Part shown: positions 29,575-38,250 of the stretch, piece after piece
Numbering within the stretch: the first letter of the stretch is position 1
How the letters are laid out: each line of letters starts with the position of its first letter
Source of the DNA: an uncultured Actinomycetes bacterium
GTDB lineage: Bacteria > Actinomycetota > Acidimicrobiia > Acidimicrobiales > RAAP-2
NCBI GenBank assembly: GCA_903825765.1
Contig: CAIKBU010000081.1
Location: forward strand, 1 to 64,000
Direction: 5' to 3'
DNA: 64,000 nucleotides
Program-made: the position numbers and the translations under genes
The notes under the pieces: generated by a model
What the model was told of the DNA's origin: nothing
Databases searched by the model: none
Seen by the model: the letters and a program-made list of their open reading frames with translations, nothing else

Positions 29575-30282
29575 TTACTTAACCGTCAACGTGCCGGACA
29601 TGTAGCCCCACGACGACATTGCGTATCCGAACTGACCTTCGCGCGATCCACCGCACGGAAATTCGCAGTTCCACTGGTAAACGCCAGGCGTGCCGACCTT
29701 GAACGAGAACGTGACGACGACCGGCGAACCGTACGTTGCGTCACCTACGGTCTCCGAATTCGTCGACGGGCTCGCCGGCAGCGGCACCGAGACAAACAAA
29801 GGCGATCCGCTGCCGGGAACGCCCCGCAACGTGAAGGTGTGTCCAATGCTCGTCGGGTCGACACTCGACAGGGTCTGGACTGGGGTCGAGTCGCCCTTCT
29901 CAGTCGGAATCATGTACTGAGCAGTGCCACCCGTGGTGCCCCACACCCGACCAAAGAAGGCCTCATTATTCAGCGGTCCACCACTGTCGTACTGGCGGAT
30001 TGTCATTGTGATGACCGATCCAGCCTTCGCAACCAGGTTGTCATTCGAGTACGAGACCCAGTCTGGGTGGGGCCCGCCACCCTTGCCGTGCATGCCCTCG
30101 AGTGAATCGGGGAACGAATCAATCGTCAATGAGCAGTGTCCCGCCTCCCCCACAATGGGTTGGCATATCTTGGCGGACTGATGCGGAGTGGCGCTCGCCA
30201 AAGCGACGCCGGCCAGTGCCAATGCACCCCCTCCGAGCACTACCGATGCGAGTGCTGTGGCAAATGCCTTCGAGCGTTCCAT
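29575..30282 (-). CDS. Secreted cupredoxin-like protein of the cox operon
   Basis: 235 residues, not assigned to a named family. Signal peptide at 1-31 (ALALAGVALASA). The C-terminal half looks like a cupredoxin: H148 in SIGHTFTL, then PGVYQWNCEFPC with C206-x3-C210, the CuA spacing, and Met222 and Met228 nearby. The His expected four residues after the second Cys in CuA is absent (R214). It is first in the cox operon, 8 nt before ctaC, with GGGGGA before its ATG. It could deliver electrons or copper to CtaC (inference). Confidence 0.65.
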   Translation of the reverse strand: MERSKAFATALASVVLGGGALALAGVALASATPHQSAKICQPIVGEAGHCSLTIDSFPDSLEGMHGKGGGPHPDWVSYSNDNLVAKAGSVITMTIRQYDSGGPLNNEAFFGRVWGTTGGTAQYMIPTEKGDSTPVQTLSSVDPTSIGHTFTLRGVPGSGSPLFVSVPLPASPSTNSETVGDATYGSPVVVTFSFKVGTPGVYQWNCEFPCGGSREGQFGYAMSSWGYMSGTLTVK

Positions 30283-30346
30283 GTGTTCCCCCTGTCCCAA
30301 GAGATCGCTCCCCTGATGACGATTGTGTTACTTCTCAAACAAAGTC

Positions 30347-30352
30347 ACTATA
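30347..30352 (-). promoter_or_regulatory. Probable -10 of cox operon (TATAGT)
   Basis: TATAGT on the minus strand, 64 nt before the first cox-operon ATG, in the divergent gap. A clear -35 was not seen; the nearest candidate is TTATGG at 15 nt. Confidence 0.4.
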
Positions 30353-30388
30353 GCCAATTTAAGGGTTCCATAAGGTGAGCCTGAAAAA

Positions 30389-30754
30389 ATGTTAGTGGAT
30401 AGCATTAAGTCAGTGAAACCATCATCGTCATCAACATTTCGCATCCATTGTGGGTTGTTCCTGGCCGAGATTCTTTGTGTCCCCGCCTTCCTTTTTGAAC
30501 TCAGTCGGGCGCAGAGCGGAAACACGCTTTCGTGGGCCTACGTGTTCGAATGGCCGATTCTTGGCGGTTACGCCGTTTATATGTGGGCCAAAATGCTCAA
30601 AGAAGAACGAGGTGACGACGCGCGGTCGAGGAGCCGTCGAGCTCACATTGACGTCGACGCGACCCCCGATCCCGAACTTGACGCGTGGAACGCGTACCTG
30701 GCCAAAGTGCACGGCACTGAGGTTCAGGGCGACGTCGAAAACCGCGAAGACTGA
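30389..30754 (+). CDS. Small membrane protein, unknown
   Basis: 121 residues. Two hydrophobic stretches (about 20-40 and 47-66, with the aromatic FEWPILGGYAVYMWAKML), then a charged cytoplasmic tail rich in Arg, Asp and Glu. No known domain recognised. ATG preceded by AAGGTGA at 12 nt. It is transcribed divergently from the cox operon, and its 3' end overlaps ctaG on the opposite strand by 31 nt. A role near the oxidase is suggested only by position. Confidence 0.6.
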   Translation: MLVDSIKSVKPSSSSTFRIHCGLFLAEILCVPAFLFELSRAQSGNTLSWAYVFEWPILGGYAVYMWAKMLKEERGDDARSRSRRAHIDVDATPDPELDAWNAYLAKVHGTEVQGDVENRED

Positions 30755-31566
30755 CGCTCTAGTGCGGCGAGCAACGAGCCGTCGCGCGCCATAACTCGCC
30801 GCACAATGAGCACGAGACACGGAACGGCCCAGAAGTCACCACACACCCACAAAATTGCTGCGGACAGTTGCTGTTGTTGAAAGGCCACCGCTGGGCTAGG
30901 GCCCATGCCAGGCATCGCGTCCATGGCACTCGTGGGCGCCATGGTGTACCAGGCCGCCTTGGTGAAGATTGACATCGCCATCGCCATCACCAGCATTTCG
31001 AACATTGTCACCGCAATCATGACCAGTTGCCAGCGCAGTCGCGCCTTTGGCCGCTTCGGCCACGCCGGAATGATGAAATGAAAGAAAAAGAGTCCCGACG
31101 CCAGAAACGCCGGCTCCATTAACCAGTCCATCGCCCAACGCCGAGCCATCACGAAATTGAAAATCGATGGCACGTGGGCGCACACCATGACGCCATTCAT
31201 CACTACCGCGGCCACCAAGGGATGACAAAGCCAAGCGGGCGTGCGCCAGTGTCGCAAGTAGTACCGACGCATCACGCTTCGACGCAACGAGACCGGTACA
31301 ACCCAAACTAAGGAGCGTGCGGTCGAGCCACCAATAAGGCCCATTGGTACGAGGAACATGACAATCACGTGGGACATCATGTGATCAGGCAAACTGCTCA
31401 TCCCACGGGCCGCGAAGGGCGACGCGGTCGCGAACCACAGGAGGAGCCACGACCCTACGGAAAGCGACCACTGTGCGTAGGTTCGACGGCGACGCTGGGG
31501 GCGGCGAATCAGTCCCAGCGTTGACACAATGCCACCTGCAATGGCAACGATGCCCAGTGGGGTCAC
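30724..31566 (-). CDS. ctaG: CtaG-type cytochrome oxidase assembly protein
   Basis: 280 residues, about seven membrane segments, of the Bacillus caa3-type CtaG family (unrelated to the Cox11 CtaG of proteobacteria). Conserved-looking His and Met: DHMMSHVIVMFLVP, then HVPSIFNFVM and PGMG..., which fit copper handling. The GTG at 31566 overlaps the stop of the SCO fusion gene (GTGA), so both are made together. Overlaps the convergent small membrane gene at its end. Confidence 0.85.
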   Translation of the reverse strand: MTPLGIVAIAGGIVSTLGLIRRPQRRRRTYAQWSLSVGSWLLLWFATASPFAARGMSSLPDHMMSHVIVMFLVPMGLIGGSTARSLVWVVPVSLRRSVMRRYYLRHWRTPAWLCHPLVAAVVMNGVMVCAHVPSIFNFVMARRWAMDWLMEPAFLASGLFFFHFIIPAWPKRPKARLRWQLVMIAVTMFEMLVMAMAMSIFTKAAWYTMAPTSAMDAMPGMGPSPAVAFQQQQLSAAILWVCGDFWAVPCLVLIVRRVMARDGSLLAALERQSSRFSTSP

Positions 31567-33302
31567 GAACGCAGTCCCGTGGCGTGGAGCAGCTGCAGAA
31601 TCTCGGCTTCATCGGACGTCTGCGTGTAGCGAGCGCCACTCAGGGGATCGTCGGGCATAATCCAGCGCAGTCGACCGTGCGGGTCAATGACAAAGAGATA
31701 GTCAGCGTGGAGGCTCATGACGCCAGTTTTTGCTGGAAGCACGGTCATGCCGTAGGAATTCCACACGGCTTTCAGCTTGGGGAGTGGGCCGGTGGCGAAC
31801 GTAAAGTGCGGCACCGAACTCAATTGATGAGCCGCGACGAAATGACGCACATCACTGAGCGATTCGTGGAGCGGGTTCGCCGCCACCACCACGATGTCGA
31901 GCGGGGCGTTTGCCGGTAGTAATTGACGCATGTGCTTGAGCTGAGCGGCCATGAGGGGGCAATCGGTGTAGCACACTGGATCCAGGAAGGTCAAGATTGT
32001 GTAGCGCCCGCGTTGATGACCGAACGTGAATGGGGCACCGTGTTGGTCGGTCAACGTGAATCCTGGGGCAACATTGTTCACCGATGACGCCAGGCCATTC
32101 GAGGCAACAAAGAACGTCGTTTCGGGTGGTTGCAGCGTTGCCACGGCCATGGTCACCACGGAATAGGCAACCATCGCCAGGGCGAAGGAAGCAGCGACGC
32201 CTCCCGTGAGCGAGCGCAATTCGCGAGGAAGTCGTCGCGGTAACGATGGGTGCGACGTCCACTTCGGGGCGGCGGCGAAGGTCAGTGCGCCGAGGGGAAT
32301 GAGCGAATTCAGGTCAGTGGCGAGTCCACCGAAAATCGCGGCGTCCTGAGCCACGACCCAAAAAAGCACGCTGAACACGATTGTTGACCACACCGGCCAG
32401 TTCAAGTCTCGCTGCGGTGCGAGCCACAGCCCCACTGCCGTGACGAGTAACCACAGAATGACGATGAGGTTTGAACCGCCACCGAGCGTCCCCGCGACGG
32501 TGCCACCGTGCAAGGCGAGCGACGCAATCCAGTGAGGTTGCGCCACTTGGGTCATGTTCTGCGTCATCTGGGTAAGCGCGTTGCCATTACCACCGTGCCA
32601 GAACCCATCCGAGGGCAGACACTGTCGCAAGGCACCAAGTGCCAGGATCACACTCACCGTACGAAGCGTGACCCGAGAAAATGCGGCCGACCAGACCCGT
32701 GGCGAAACGGCGAGCCATCCACCGGCGATGACGTAAAACAATGTCGCACCCGGCCATCCAAACAGAATCGACCCAGAGGATGAAAAGAGGCCACCCGCGC
32801 CGTTGCCGAACAGCCAAATCGTGGCTGCCCATGCCGCCGAAACCGCGGCAATCCAGCGTCCCAGAACGTTGTTGGAGAGGAGGAGGCAGAGGCCAATACC
32901 CACCTGTATCCACGCCGCCCCCACCGCGAATACCAAAGGGTGCTCATTCCACATGGTGATACCCGATTGCATCATGGCGTGGAGCCACAGCGGCGCCCCG
33001 TCCATCGCGGGAGCCACCACGTCATTACCGAGTCCCAGTGGCATGGCTGGTTGAAACTGCAGGACGCCATCAATCAGCCAAATGAGCCCAAAGGCGTAGC
33101 GCAAGTAACTGCGGCTTCGCGGTTCGAAGACGCCGGTCTGCGACAAATTAAAGGTGCGCAACCGACCGGAGAGCAATGACGCCAGCAACAGCAGCATGCC
33201 GAGCGCCACAAAAAGAGCGACGGACCGAACAAACAGCTGGTGATGAAACAGCGCCACGACAATCTCATTCGTTAGAACGATATGACCGTGATTCATCACC
33301 AT
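31563..33302 (-). CDS. Polytopic membrane protein fused to SCO1/SenC copper chaperone
   Basis: 579 residues. Residues 1 to about 390 are a membrane region of eight or so helices, with a His-containing N-terminus (NHGH, FHHQ) and a DoxX-like stretch (about 66-160). From about 410 a full SCO domain follows: VAPGFTLTDQHGAPFTF, the copper ligands C444 and C448 in CYTDC, and H532 in SLHADYLFVID. SCO proteins load CuA of subunit II. The frame is continuous, so the fusion is genuine in this sequence. Downstream of nusB by 8 nt, coupled to ctaG. Confidence 0.85.
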   Translation of the reverse strand: MVMNHGHIVLTNEIVVALFHHQLFVRSVALFVALGMLLLLASLLSGRLRTFNLSQTGVFEPRSRSYLRYAFGLIWLIDGVLQFQPAMPLGLGNDVVAPAMDGAPLWLHAMMQSGITMWNEHPLVFAVGAAWIQVGIGLCLLLSNNVLGRWIAAVSAAWAATIWLFGNGAGGLFSSSGSILFGWPGATLFYVIAGGWLAVSPRVWSAAFSRVTLRTVSVILALGALRQCLPSDGFWHGGNGNALTQMTQNMTQVAQPHWIASLALHGGTVAGTLGGGSNLIVILWLLVTAVGLWLAPQRDLNWPVWSTIVFSVLFWVVAQDAAIFGGLATDLNSLIPLGALTFAAAPKWTSHPSLPRRLPRELRSLTGGVAASFALAMVAYSVVTMAVATLQPPETTFFVASNGLASSVNNVAPGFTLTDQHGAPFTFGHQRGRYTILTFLDPVCYTDCPLMAAQLKHMRQLLPANAPLDIVVVAANPLHESLSDVRHFVAAHQLSSVPHFTFATGPLPKLKAVWNSYGMTVLPAKTGVMSLHADYLFVIDPHGRLRWIMPDDPLSGARYTQTSDEAEILQLLHATGLRS

Positions 33303-33310
33303 GGCAACAC

Positions 33311-33712
33311 CTAACTTCCGAGTTCGTCGGCAATTGCCGTCATCACACCATTGACAAAATAGGGGGCTTCATCGCCCGAATAGGTCTTCGCTATTTCAAC
33401 AGCTTCGTCCAATATAACGGCGCGGGGTGGCGCATCTTCCATCAGCAACTCCCCTACCGCCATTTCCATAACCAGCCGGTCAATAAGTGCAATGCGCTCG
33501 AGGGGCCAGTCAATTGAGTGGGCACTGATTAATTGGTGCGCTCGCTCACGGCGAAGCAACGCGGCATTTACGAGGGCGACGGTGTAGGGATCAGGTGCCA
33601 CATGGAGATCGAGCAGAATCGTGGTGACTGGTCGCTCTTTTATCGCCGCTTCGTAGAGCAGTTCGAGGGCTCGTTCGCGCGCGAGGTGACGCTGGACGCC
33701 GAATTCGCTCAC
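33311..33712 (-). CDS. nusB: Transcription antitermination protein NusB
   Basis: Binds boxA RNA with NusE (S10) in rRNA antitermination. 133 residues. Core features: HLARERALELLYEA at the N-terminus, then IDRLVMEMAVGELL and PPRAVILDEAVEIAKTYS...YFVNGVM, the usual conserved C-terminal half. The GTG overlaps the efp stop (TAGTG). In most Actinobacteria the next gene is pyrR; here the SCO fusion and oxidase genes intervene. Confidence 0.93.
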   Translation of the reverse strand: MSEFGVQRHLARERALELLYEAAIKERPVTTILLDLHVAPDPYTVALVNAALLRRERAHQLISAHSIDWPLERIALIDRLVMEMAVGELLMEDAPPRAVILDEAVEIAKTYSGDEAPYFVNGVMTAIADELGS

Positions 33713-34275
33713 TAGGCGCGAGTCATGTACTCGCCGGTGCGAGTATCGACCTTGATGACTTCATCGGGACCTACGAAGAGTGGCACTTGGACGATGAAGC
33801 CCGTTTCGAGGGTGGCGGGCTTGCGAGCGCCAGACACGCGGTCGCCCTGAATGCCGGGTTCAGTTTCAGCAATGCGCAGCTCGACCGACGCGGGCAACTC
33901 CACGCCAATAACTTCACCCTGAAACTGAATGATCATGGCCTTGCCGGTTTCCTTCAGGAAATTTGCGGCGTCACCCAGACTCTTCGACGACACGGGAATC
34001 TGATCAAAGGTGTCCTGGTCCATGAAGATGTACTCATCGCCATCGCGGTACAGGTACTGGGTGTCCATCTTGTCGATGATGGCCTGCTCCATCTTTTCGC
34101 CCGAGTTGTAGGTGCGCTCAATGACGGCGCCGGTCCGAGCATTGCGCAGCTTCGTCCGCACGAACGCACCACCCTTGCCGGGCTTGACGTGCTGGAAGTC
34201 AATGACCGTAAAGAGGCCTTCGTCGATCTTGAGCGTGATGCCGTTCTTGATGTCTGACGTGTTGATGGAAGCCAT
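33712..34275 (-). CDS. efp: Elongation factor P
   Basis: Relieves ribosome stalling at proline runs. 187 residues, three beta-barrel domains. The tip loop reads KPGKGGAF, with Lys in the usual place for modification, and the C-terminus carries GDRVSGARKPATLETGF, the EF-P signature. A TAGACT hexamer at 34311-34316 in the 69-nt gap after aroQ suggests a separate promoter with a short leader. Confidence 0.97.
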   Translation of the reverse strand: MASINTSDIKNGITLKIDEGLFTVIDFQHVKPGKGGAFVRTKLRNARTGAVIERTYNSGEKMEQAIIDKMDTQYLYRDGDEYIFMDQDTFDQIPVSSKSLGDAANFLKETGKAMIIQFQGEVIGVELPASVELRIAETEPGIQGDRVSGARKPATLETGFIVQVPLFVGPDEVIKVDTRTGEYMTRA

Positions 34276-34310
34276 GAGGCTCAGTCCCTTTCGTGCGAGT
34301 TGCGCCCCAC

Positions 34311-34316
34311 AGTCTA
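34311..34316 (-). promoter_or_regulatory. Possible efp -10 (TAGACT)
   Basis: TAGACT on the minus strand, 35 nt before the efp ATG, leaving room for a short leader with an AAAGGGA ribosome site. Confidence 0.35.
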
Positions 34317-34344
34317 CGCAACGCCTGCGTGGCGCGACGACAGG

Positions 34345-34779
34345 TCAGGCGAGGAGTGCGGCCACGGCCCGCACCGCGAGTTCGTAGCTGAGTCCACCGA
34401 ACCCGGCAATTGAACCACTCACCACCGACGCCAGGGTGCTCACGTGGCGGTAGGGCTCACGGGCGGCGGGGTTGGAGAGATGGACCTCGACCGACGGGCC
34501 GTCAAAAATCGCCAGTGCATCACTTAACGCCCACGAGGTGTGCGTCAGCGCGCCCGCATTGAAAATGATGCCCGCTGCGGAACCGCGGGCCTTGTGTAGC
34601 GCTTCAATCAGGACACTTTCGTCATTTGACTGAAGGTGACGGATGGTCAGTCCGAACTCTGCGGCGACGTGACTGGCGCGCTCGATGTGCTGCCCCAGTG
34701 TCTGGGTTCCGTAAATTTCGGGACTTCGGATACCGAGCTGATCCAAGTTGGGGCCGGACAACACTAAAAGTTCACTCAT
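34345..34779 (-). CDS. aroQ: 3-dehydroquinate dehydratase, type II
   Basis: Third shikimate-pathway step. 144 residues, the usual length. Motifs: LSGPNLDQLGIRSPEIYG with the catalytic Tyr, IIFNAGALTHTSWAL, and EVHLSNPAAREPYRHVS with the catalytic His. The loop GIRSPE replaces the usual GxREP, a mild variation. ATG overlaps the aroB stop (ATGA). Confidence 0.95.
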   Translation of the reverse strand: MSELLVLSGPNLDQLGIRSPEIYGTQTLGQHIERASHVAAEFGLTIRHLQSNDESVLIEALHKARGSAAGIIFNAGALTHTSWALSDALAIFDGPSVEVHLSNPAAREPYRHVSTLASVVSGSIAGFGGLSYELAVRAVAALLA

Positions 34780-35828
34780 CGAACCTCCTCTTCATACCTA
34801 CGGTACGCCGCTCGAACATCATCGGCGTCGACGGTGACGGAGCCAAATCCGTCGGGACCGGGCAACACGAATACCAGATTGTGGTGGGCTTTCTTGTCGC
34901 GCGCCATGACCTCGAGCACTTCCTCAACGTCGAAAGCCACGGGCGGGCGGATGGCGAGACCGAAGTGGGCCACGACAGCGTCACTGTAGCGAACATACGA
35001 TTCGTCCACGCGACCCAAGTCACGAGCGAGGCGTGCGGCAAACGCCAGGCCACAGGCCACCGCCTCACCATGGCGAAGCAAGTCGTCATCGTGCGCCAAG
35101 GCCAATCGTTCAATGGCGTGTCCCAATGTGTGCCCGTAGTTCAAGAGAGCGCGTTCACCGGTGCGTTCAAACTCGTCTCGCGCGACAATGGTGGCCTTTA
35201 GCGCCACCGCCATAGCAACGAAGTCTTCGACGGACGCAGTGTCGAGTTCCTCGAGTGGTCGTTGCTCGAGTAACCAGCATTTCGCGACCTCACCGAAGCC
35301 CCCGCGACGTTCCCGTTCGGAGAGCGTGGTGAGCATTTCGAGGTCGCAGATCACCGCTCGGGGTTGATGAAATGCACCGACGAGGTTCTTCCCCGCCGGG
35401 ACGTTCACCGCTGTCTTGCCCCCAATGGCGGCGTCAACCTGGCCAGCTACCGTTGTTGAAACGTGCACCACCGCCACCCCACGAAGGTAGACCGCGGCGA
35501 TAAAACCGGCCACGTCAGTCGTGGCTCCGCCACCGACTGCCACAATGACGTCGTGGCGCGACACCGTCGCTCTGGCGAGGTCATCGCAGACCCGAGCCAC
35601 GACCGCCATGTCCTTCGCAGCCTCGCCTTCGGGCACCTCGATCACCAGTGACGCCAGCGGCACCGTGAGATCCCACCAGGGCTGCTTTCGTAGTGAGGGT
35701 GTCGTGATGAACACCGCCACTTTGGCGCGCGGCGCGGCGGCGGCGACAACCGTGGCCAGCTCTCGACGGGCACCGGCGCCGATGTGGACGTTGTAGGGCG
35801 CATCGCTGAGGGCAACGGTAATGATCAT
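34776..35828 (-). CDS. aroB: 3-dehydroquinate synthase
   Basis: Cyclises DAHP to dehydroquinate. 350 residues. NAD and zinc motifs: VGGGATTDVAGFIAA, TTVAGQVDAAIGGKTAVN, GGFGEVAKC, LLNYGHTLGHAIE and RHGEAVACGL, with metal ligands Glu, His and His. The ATG overlaps the aroK stop (ATGA). Operon aroC-aroK-aroB-aroQ. Confidence 0.96.
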   Translation of the reverse strand: MIITVALSDAPYNVHIGAGARRELATVVAAAAPRAKVAVFITTPSLRKQPWWDLTVPLASLVIEVPEGEAAKDMAVVARVCDDLARATVSRHDVIVAVGGGATTDVAGFIAAVYLRGVAVVHVSTTVAGQVDAAIGGKTAVNVPAGKNLVGAFHQPRAVICDLEMLTTLSERERRGGFGEVAKCWLLEQRPLEELDTASVEDFVAMAVALKATIVARDEFERTGERALLNYGHTLGHAIERLALAHDDDLLRHGEAVACGLAFAARLARDLGRVDESYVRYSDAVVAHFGLAIRPPVAFDVEEVLEVMARDKKAHHNLVFVLPGPDGFGSVTVDADDVRAAYRRYEEEVR

Positions 35829-36322
35829 GTCCTGAGGCCTTCCTGCGACAAAATCGCCTCGACAATGTCGCGCAGTTCGCCCGAGGAGTCAATACGAACG
35901 CTGGCCACCTCTCGGTACCACGGGGATCGCTCCGCGCGCAGGGCGGCTAGGCGCTCCGCGGGCTGGTCCCCGAGGAGGGGGCGGTCGCCACCTCCGAGGC
36001 GTTCGAGCACGATGTCGTCAGGAGAGTCGAGCCACACGGTACGTTCGCCCACGAGCAAGGAACGGGCCCGTGCCGTGGTGACAATGCCGCCGCCAGTACT
36101 GACGATGACGTCTTCACTGAGCACCGAGGCGAGGCACTCGGCCTCCAAGGAACGAAAGAGCACTTCACCCCTCGTTCGCAAGACCTCTTGCACCGTGGCG
36201 CCTTCACGTTCAAAAAAGACCGTGTCCGTGTCGCGAACGTCGCAGCCCAACGCACGTCCGAGCTCTTGCGCCACCGTCGTCTTGCCCACCCCGGGCAATC
36301 CCACGAGGACCAGGCGCGCCAT
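35825..36322 (-). CDS. aroK: Shikimate kinase
   Basis: Phosphorylates shikimate. 165 residues. P-loop GLPGVGKTT, DTDTVFF (the DxD metal and substrate site), GEVLFRSLE with the substrate-binding Arg, and STGGGIV. The lid region reads GGDRPLL. It lies 2 nt after the aroC stop. Confidence 0.95.
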   Translation of the reverse strand: MARLVLVGLPGVGKTTVAQELGRALGCDVRDTDTVFFEREGATVQEVLRTRGEVLFRSLEAECLASVLSEDVIVSTGGGIVTTARARSLLVGERTVWLDSPDDIVLERLGGGDRPLLGDQPAERLAALRAERSPWYREVASVRIDSSGELRDIVEAILSQEGLRT

Positions 36323-36324
36323 TA

Positions 36325-37515
36325 TTACGCCGGCCGTGCCGCTGACGAGGTGGAACCAAGCGTGGCGATGTAGGAGTCGTGGTTGCGCACAAACTCTTCG
36401 AGCGAGTCACCACCGAATTTTCGTAGGGCTTCATTCGCCAGCACGAGCGACAGCATGGCCTCCGTGACGACACCGAGAGCGGGCACCGCCGTGACGTCGG
36501 TGCGCTCCTTGAATGACACCGTCGACTCACCCGTCGCGACATCGACGGTTTCGAGTACTGGGCGATTAAGCGTGGCCAAGGGCTTCATGGCCACTTTGGC
36601 AATCAATGGTGCTCCCGAGGTCATGCCACCTTCGAGTCCTCCGGCGTGGTCGCTGCGACGCACGAACCCACCCGAGCGTGTCTCATCGCTATCGCGGGCA
36701 ATCGCGTCGTGCGCCTGCGACCCGCGCTGCGCCGCCTGCGCCATACCATCACCAATCTCGACGGCCTTCACGGCCTGAATACTCATGAGGGCACCGGCGA
36801 TGAGACCGTCGAGCTTTCGGTCCCAGTGAACGTGGCTGCCCAGTCCAACGGGCACCCCGTAGGCAATAACTTCCACGATGCCACCGAGGGAGTCCCCCTC
36901 TTTGGCCGCGGCCTTGATTTCTTCAATCATCGCTGCGGCGCTGGCCTCGTCGAAGCAACGCACTTCCGATTCATCAATGGCGGCAAACTCGGTGGCACTG
37001 GGTCGAACACCAGTGGGTACCGCCGCCCCGCCGATGCGCACCACGTGTGAGCCAATCGTGACCCCGAGGTGCGACAACAGCGCACGGGCGAGGGCGCCGG
37101 CAACCACGCGGGCCGCCGTTTCTCGGGCACTCGCGCGTTCTAAAACGTCACGTGCGTCGTCAAAGGCGTACTTTTGCATGCCCACTAAGTCCGCGTGGCC
37201 GGGGCGGGGCGTCGTCAACTTGTCACTGGGCGTGCCGGGGGCAGCAGACATCTCCTGCTCCCACTTCGGCCACTCCGAGTTCAAAATCTCGATCGCCACG
37301 GGAGAGCCCAGTGTCCGACCGTGGCGGATACCACCGGTCAGTCGCAATACGTCACGCTCGAAGCGCATGCGGGGGCCGCGACCGTAGCCAAGTCGGCGAC
37401 GAGCGAGTTGGTCGGCGAGCATGTCCTCGGTAATTGGAAGGCCGGCGGGTAGACCTTCGACGATGACGGTAAGCGATGGTCCGTGGCTTTCGCCAGCGGT
37501 AAGAAAGCGCAGCAT
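36325..37515 (-). CDS. aroC: Chorismate synthase
   Basis: Final common step to chorismate, using reduced FMN. 396 residues. Motifs: LTAGESHGPSLT, RPGHADLVG, RASARETAARVVAGA, and GGFVRRSDHAGGLEGG. Two adjacent ATG codons exist; 37515 is chosen because TAGAAT lies exactly 6 nt before it (leaderless layout) and homologues start MLRFLTAGESHG. No Shine-Dalgarno is visible. First gene of the aro-efp-nusB unit. Confidence 0.96.
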   Translation of the reverse strand: MLRFLTAGESHGPSLTVIVEGLPAGLPITEDMLADQLARRRLGYGRGPRMRFERDVLRLTGGIRHGRTLGSPVAIEILNSEWPKWEQEMSAAPGTPSDKLTTPRPGHADLVGMQKYAFDDARDVLERASARETAARVVAGALARALLSHLGVTIGSHVVRIGGAAVPTGVRPSATEFAAIDESEVRCFDEASAAAMIEEIKAAAKEGDSLGGIVEVIAYGVPVGLGSHVHWDRKLDGLIAGALMSIQAVKAVEIGDGMAQAAQRGSQAHDAIARDSDETRSGGFVRRSDHAGGLEGGMTSGAPLIAKVAMKPLATLNRPVLETVDVATGESTVSFKERTDVTAVPALGVVTEAMLSLVLANEALRKFGGDSLEEFVRNHDSYIATLGSTSSAARPA

Positions 37516-37521
37516 CATTAA

Positions 37522-37527
37522 ATTCTA
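37522..37527 (-). promoter_or_regulatory. Leaderless-type -10 (TAGAAT) for aroC
   Basis: TAGAAT on the minus strand, 6 nt before the ATG at 37515. It decides between the two adjacent ATG codons. Confidence 0.6.
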
Positions 37528-37551
37528 GACGCTGACGATTTCTAACTATGC

Positions 37552-38199
37552 CTAGTTCGCGTCGGCGTAAAAAGGATTGACGCCCGAGGCGTGGTCGGTG
37601 ACGTCACGCACGTCGGTGAGTTCAGGAATCGCGCCACGCAAGGCCGTCTCAATTCCCTGCGACAACGTCATTCGGCTCATCGCACAGCCCTGGCAACCAC
37701 CCGACATCTTGATGTACGCCACCTTCGACACGTCGTCCATGGCCACCAGGTCGGCCCGGCCGCCGTGTGAGGCAATCGAGGGGTTGACTTGTTCGTCGAG
37801 CACGCTCACCGCTAACTGCGCCAGCGCCGATTCAATGCCGAGGGCCAAGATCTCGGCGGGCACGCCAGGGTTGGACTCCTCGGGAGTCGGGTGGTTCGGG
37901 TTCACCAGCACCAGACCACCACCACCATCGGCCGCGAACTCGAGTCGGCTTCCACGCAGGCGGTGCACGCTGGCTTCGGGAATCACAATGGTGACGTCGC
38001 CGTCACGACCGATGGCGGCCCCTTCGGGCGCGTCACTGATGTCGGAGAAGTAGAGGTCGTAGGCGTAGCCATTCCCCTGCGTACCGGTGACTTCAATGTA
38101 GAGACCAAGTCCCTCGCTCGCGGCTTCGCCCGCCATGGCGTCCAACACGACGTTGCGTGCCTCGTCAGTAAGTGTCAACACGTCGAAAGAAGTAGTCAT
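37552..38199 (-). CDS. nfuA: NfuA-type iron-sulfur carrier
   Basis: Carries 4Fe-4S clusters to target enzymes. 215 residues. The N-terminal half is an A-type (HesB/IscA) fold that has lost the cluster cysteines, as in known NfuA. The C-terminal NifU domain has the cluster site in SGGCQGCAMS (C169 and C172). Possible client enzymes are not in this window. TAGAAT lies 6 nt before the ATG, and the 33-nt gap to aroC leaves room for read-through. Confidence 0.88.
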   Translation of the reverse strand: MTTSFDVLTLTDEARNVVLDAMAGEAASEGLGLYIEVTGTQGNGYAYDLYFSDISDAPEGAAIGRDGDVTIVIPEASVHRLRGSRLEFAADGGGGLVLVNPNHPTPEESNPGVPAEILALGIESALAQLAVSVLDEQVNPSIASHGGRADLVAMDDVSKVAYIKMSGGCQGCAMSRMTLSQGIETALRGAIPELTDVRDVTDHASGVNPFYADAN

Positions 38200-38205
38200 A
38201 GAACT

Positions 38206-38211
38206 ATTCTA
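38206..38211 (-). promoter_or_regulatory. Leaderless-type -10 (TAGAAT) for nfuA
   Basis: TAGAAT on the minus strand, 6 nt before the nfuA ATG, in a 51-nt divergent gap. Confidence 0.6.
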
Positions 38212-38238
38212 AGGGTGCGCCACCACGGTGGCACCAAC

Positions 38239-38244
38239 TAAGTT
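38239..38244 (+). promoter_or_regulatory. Leaderless-type -10 (TAAGTT)
   Basis: TAAGTT ends 6 nt before the GTG at 38251, back to back with the nfuA promoter. Confidence 0.5.
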
Positions 38245-38250
38245 CGTGCG

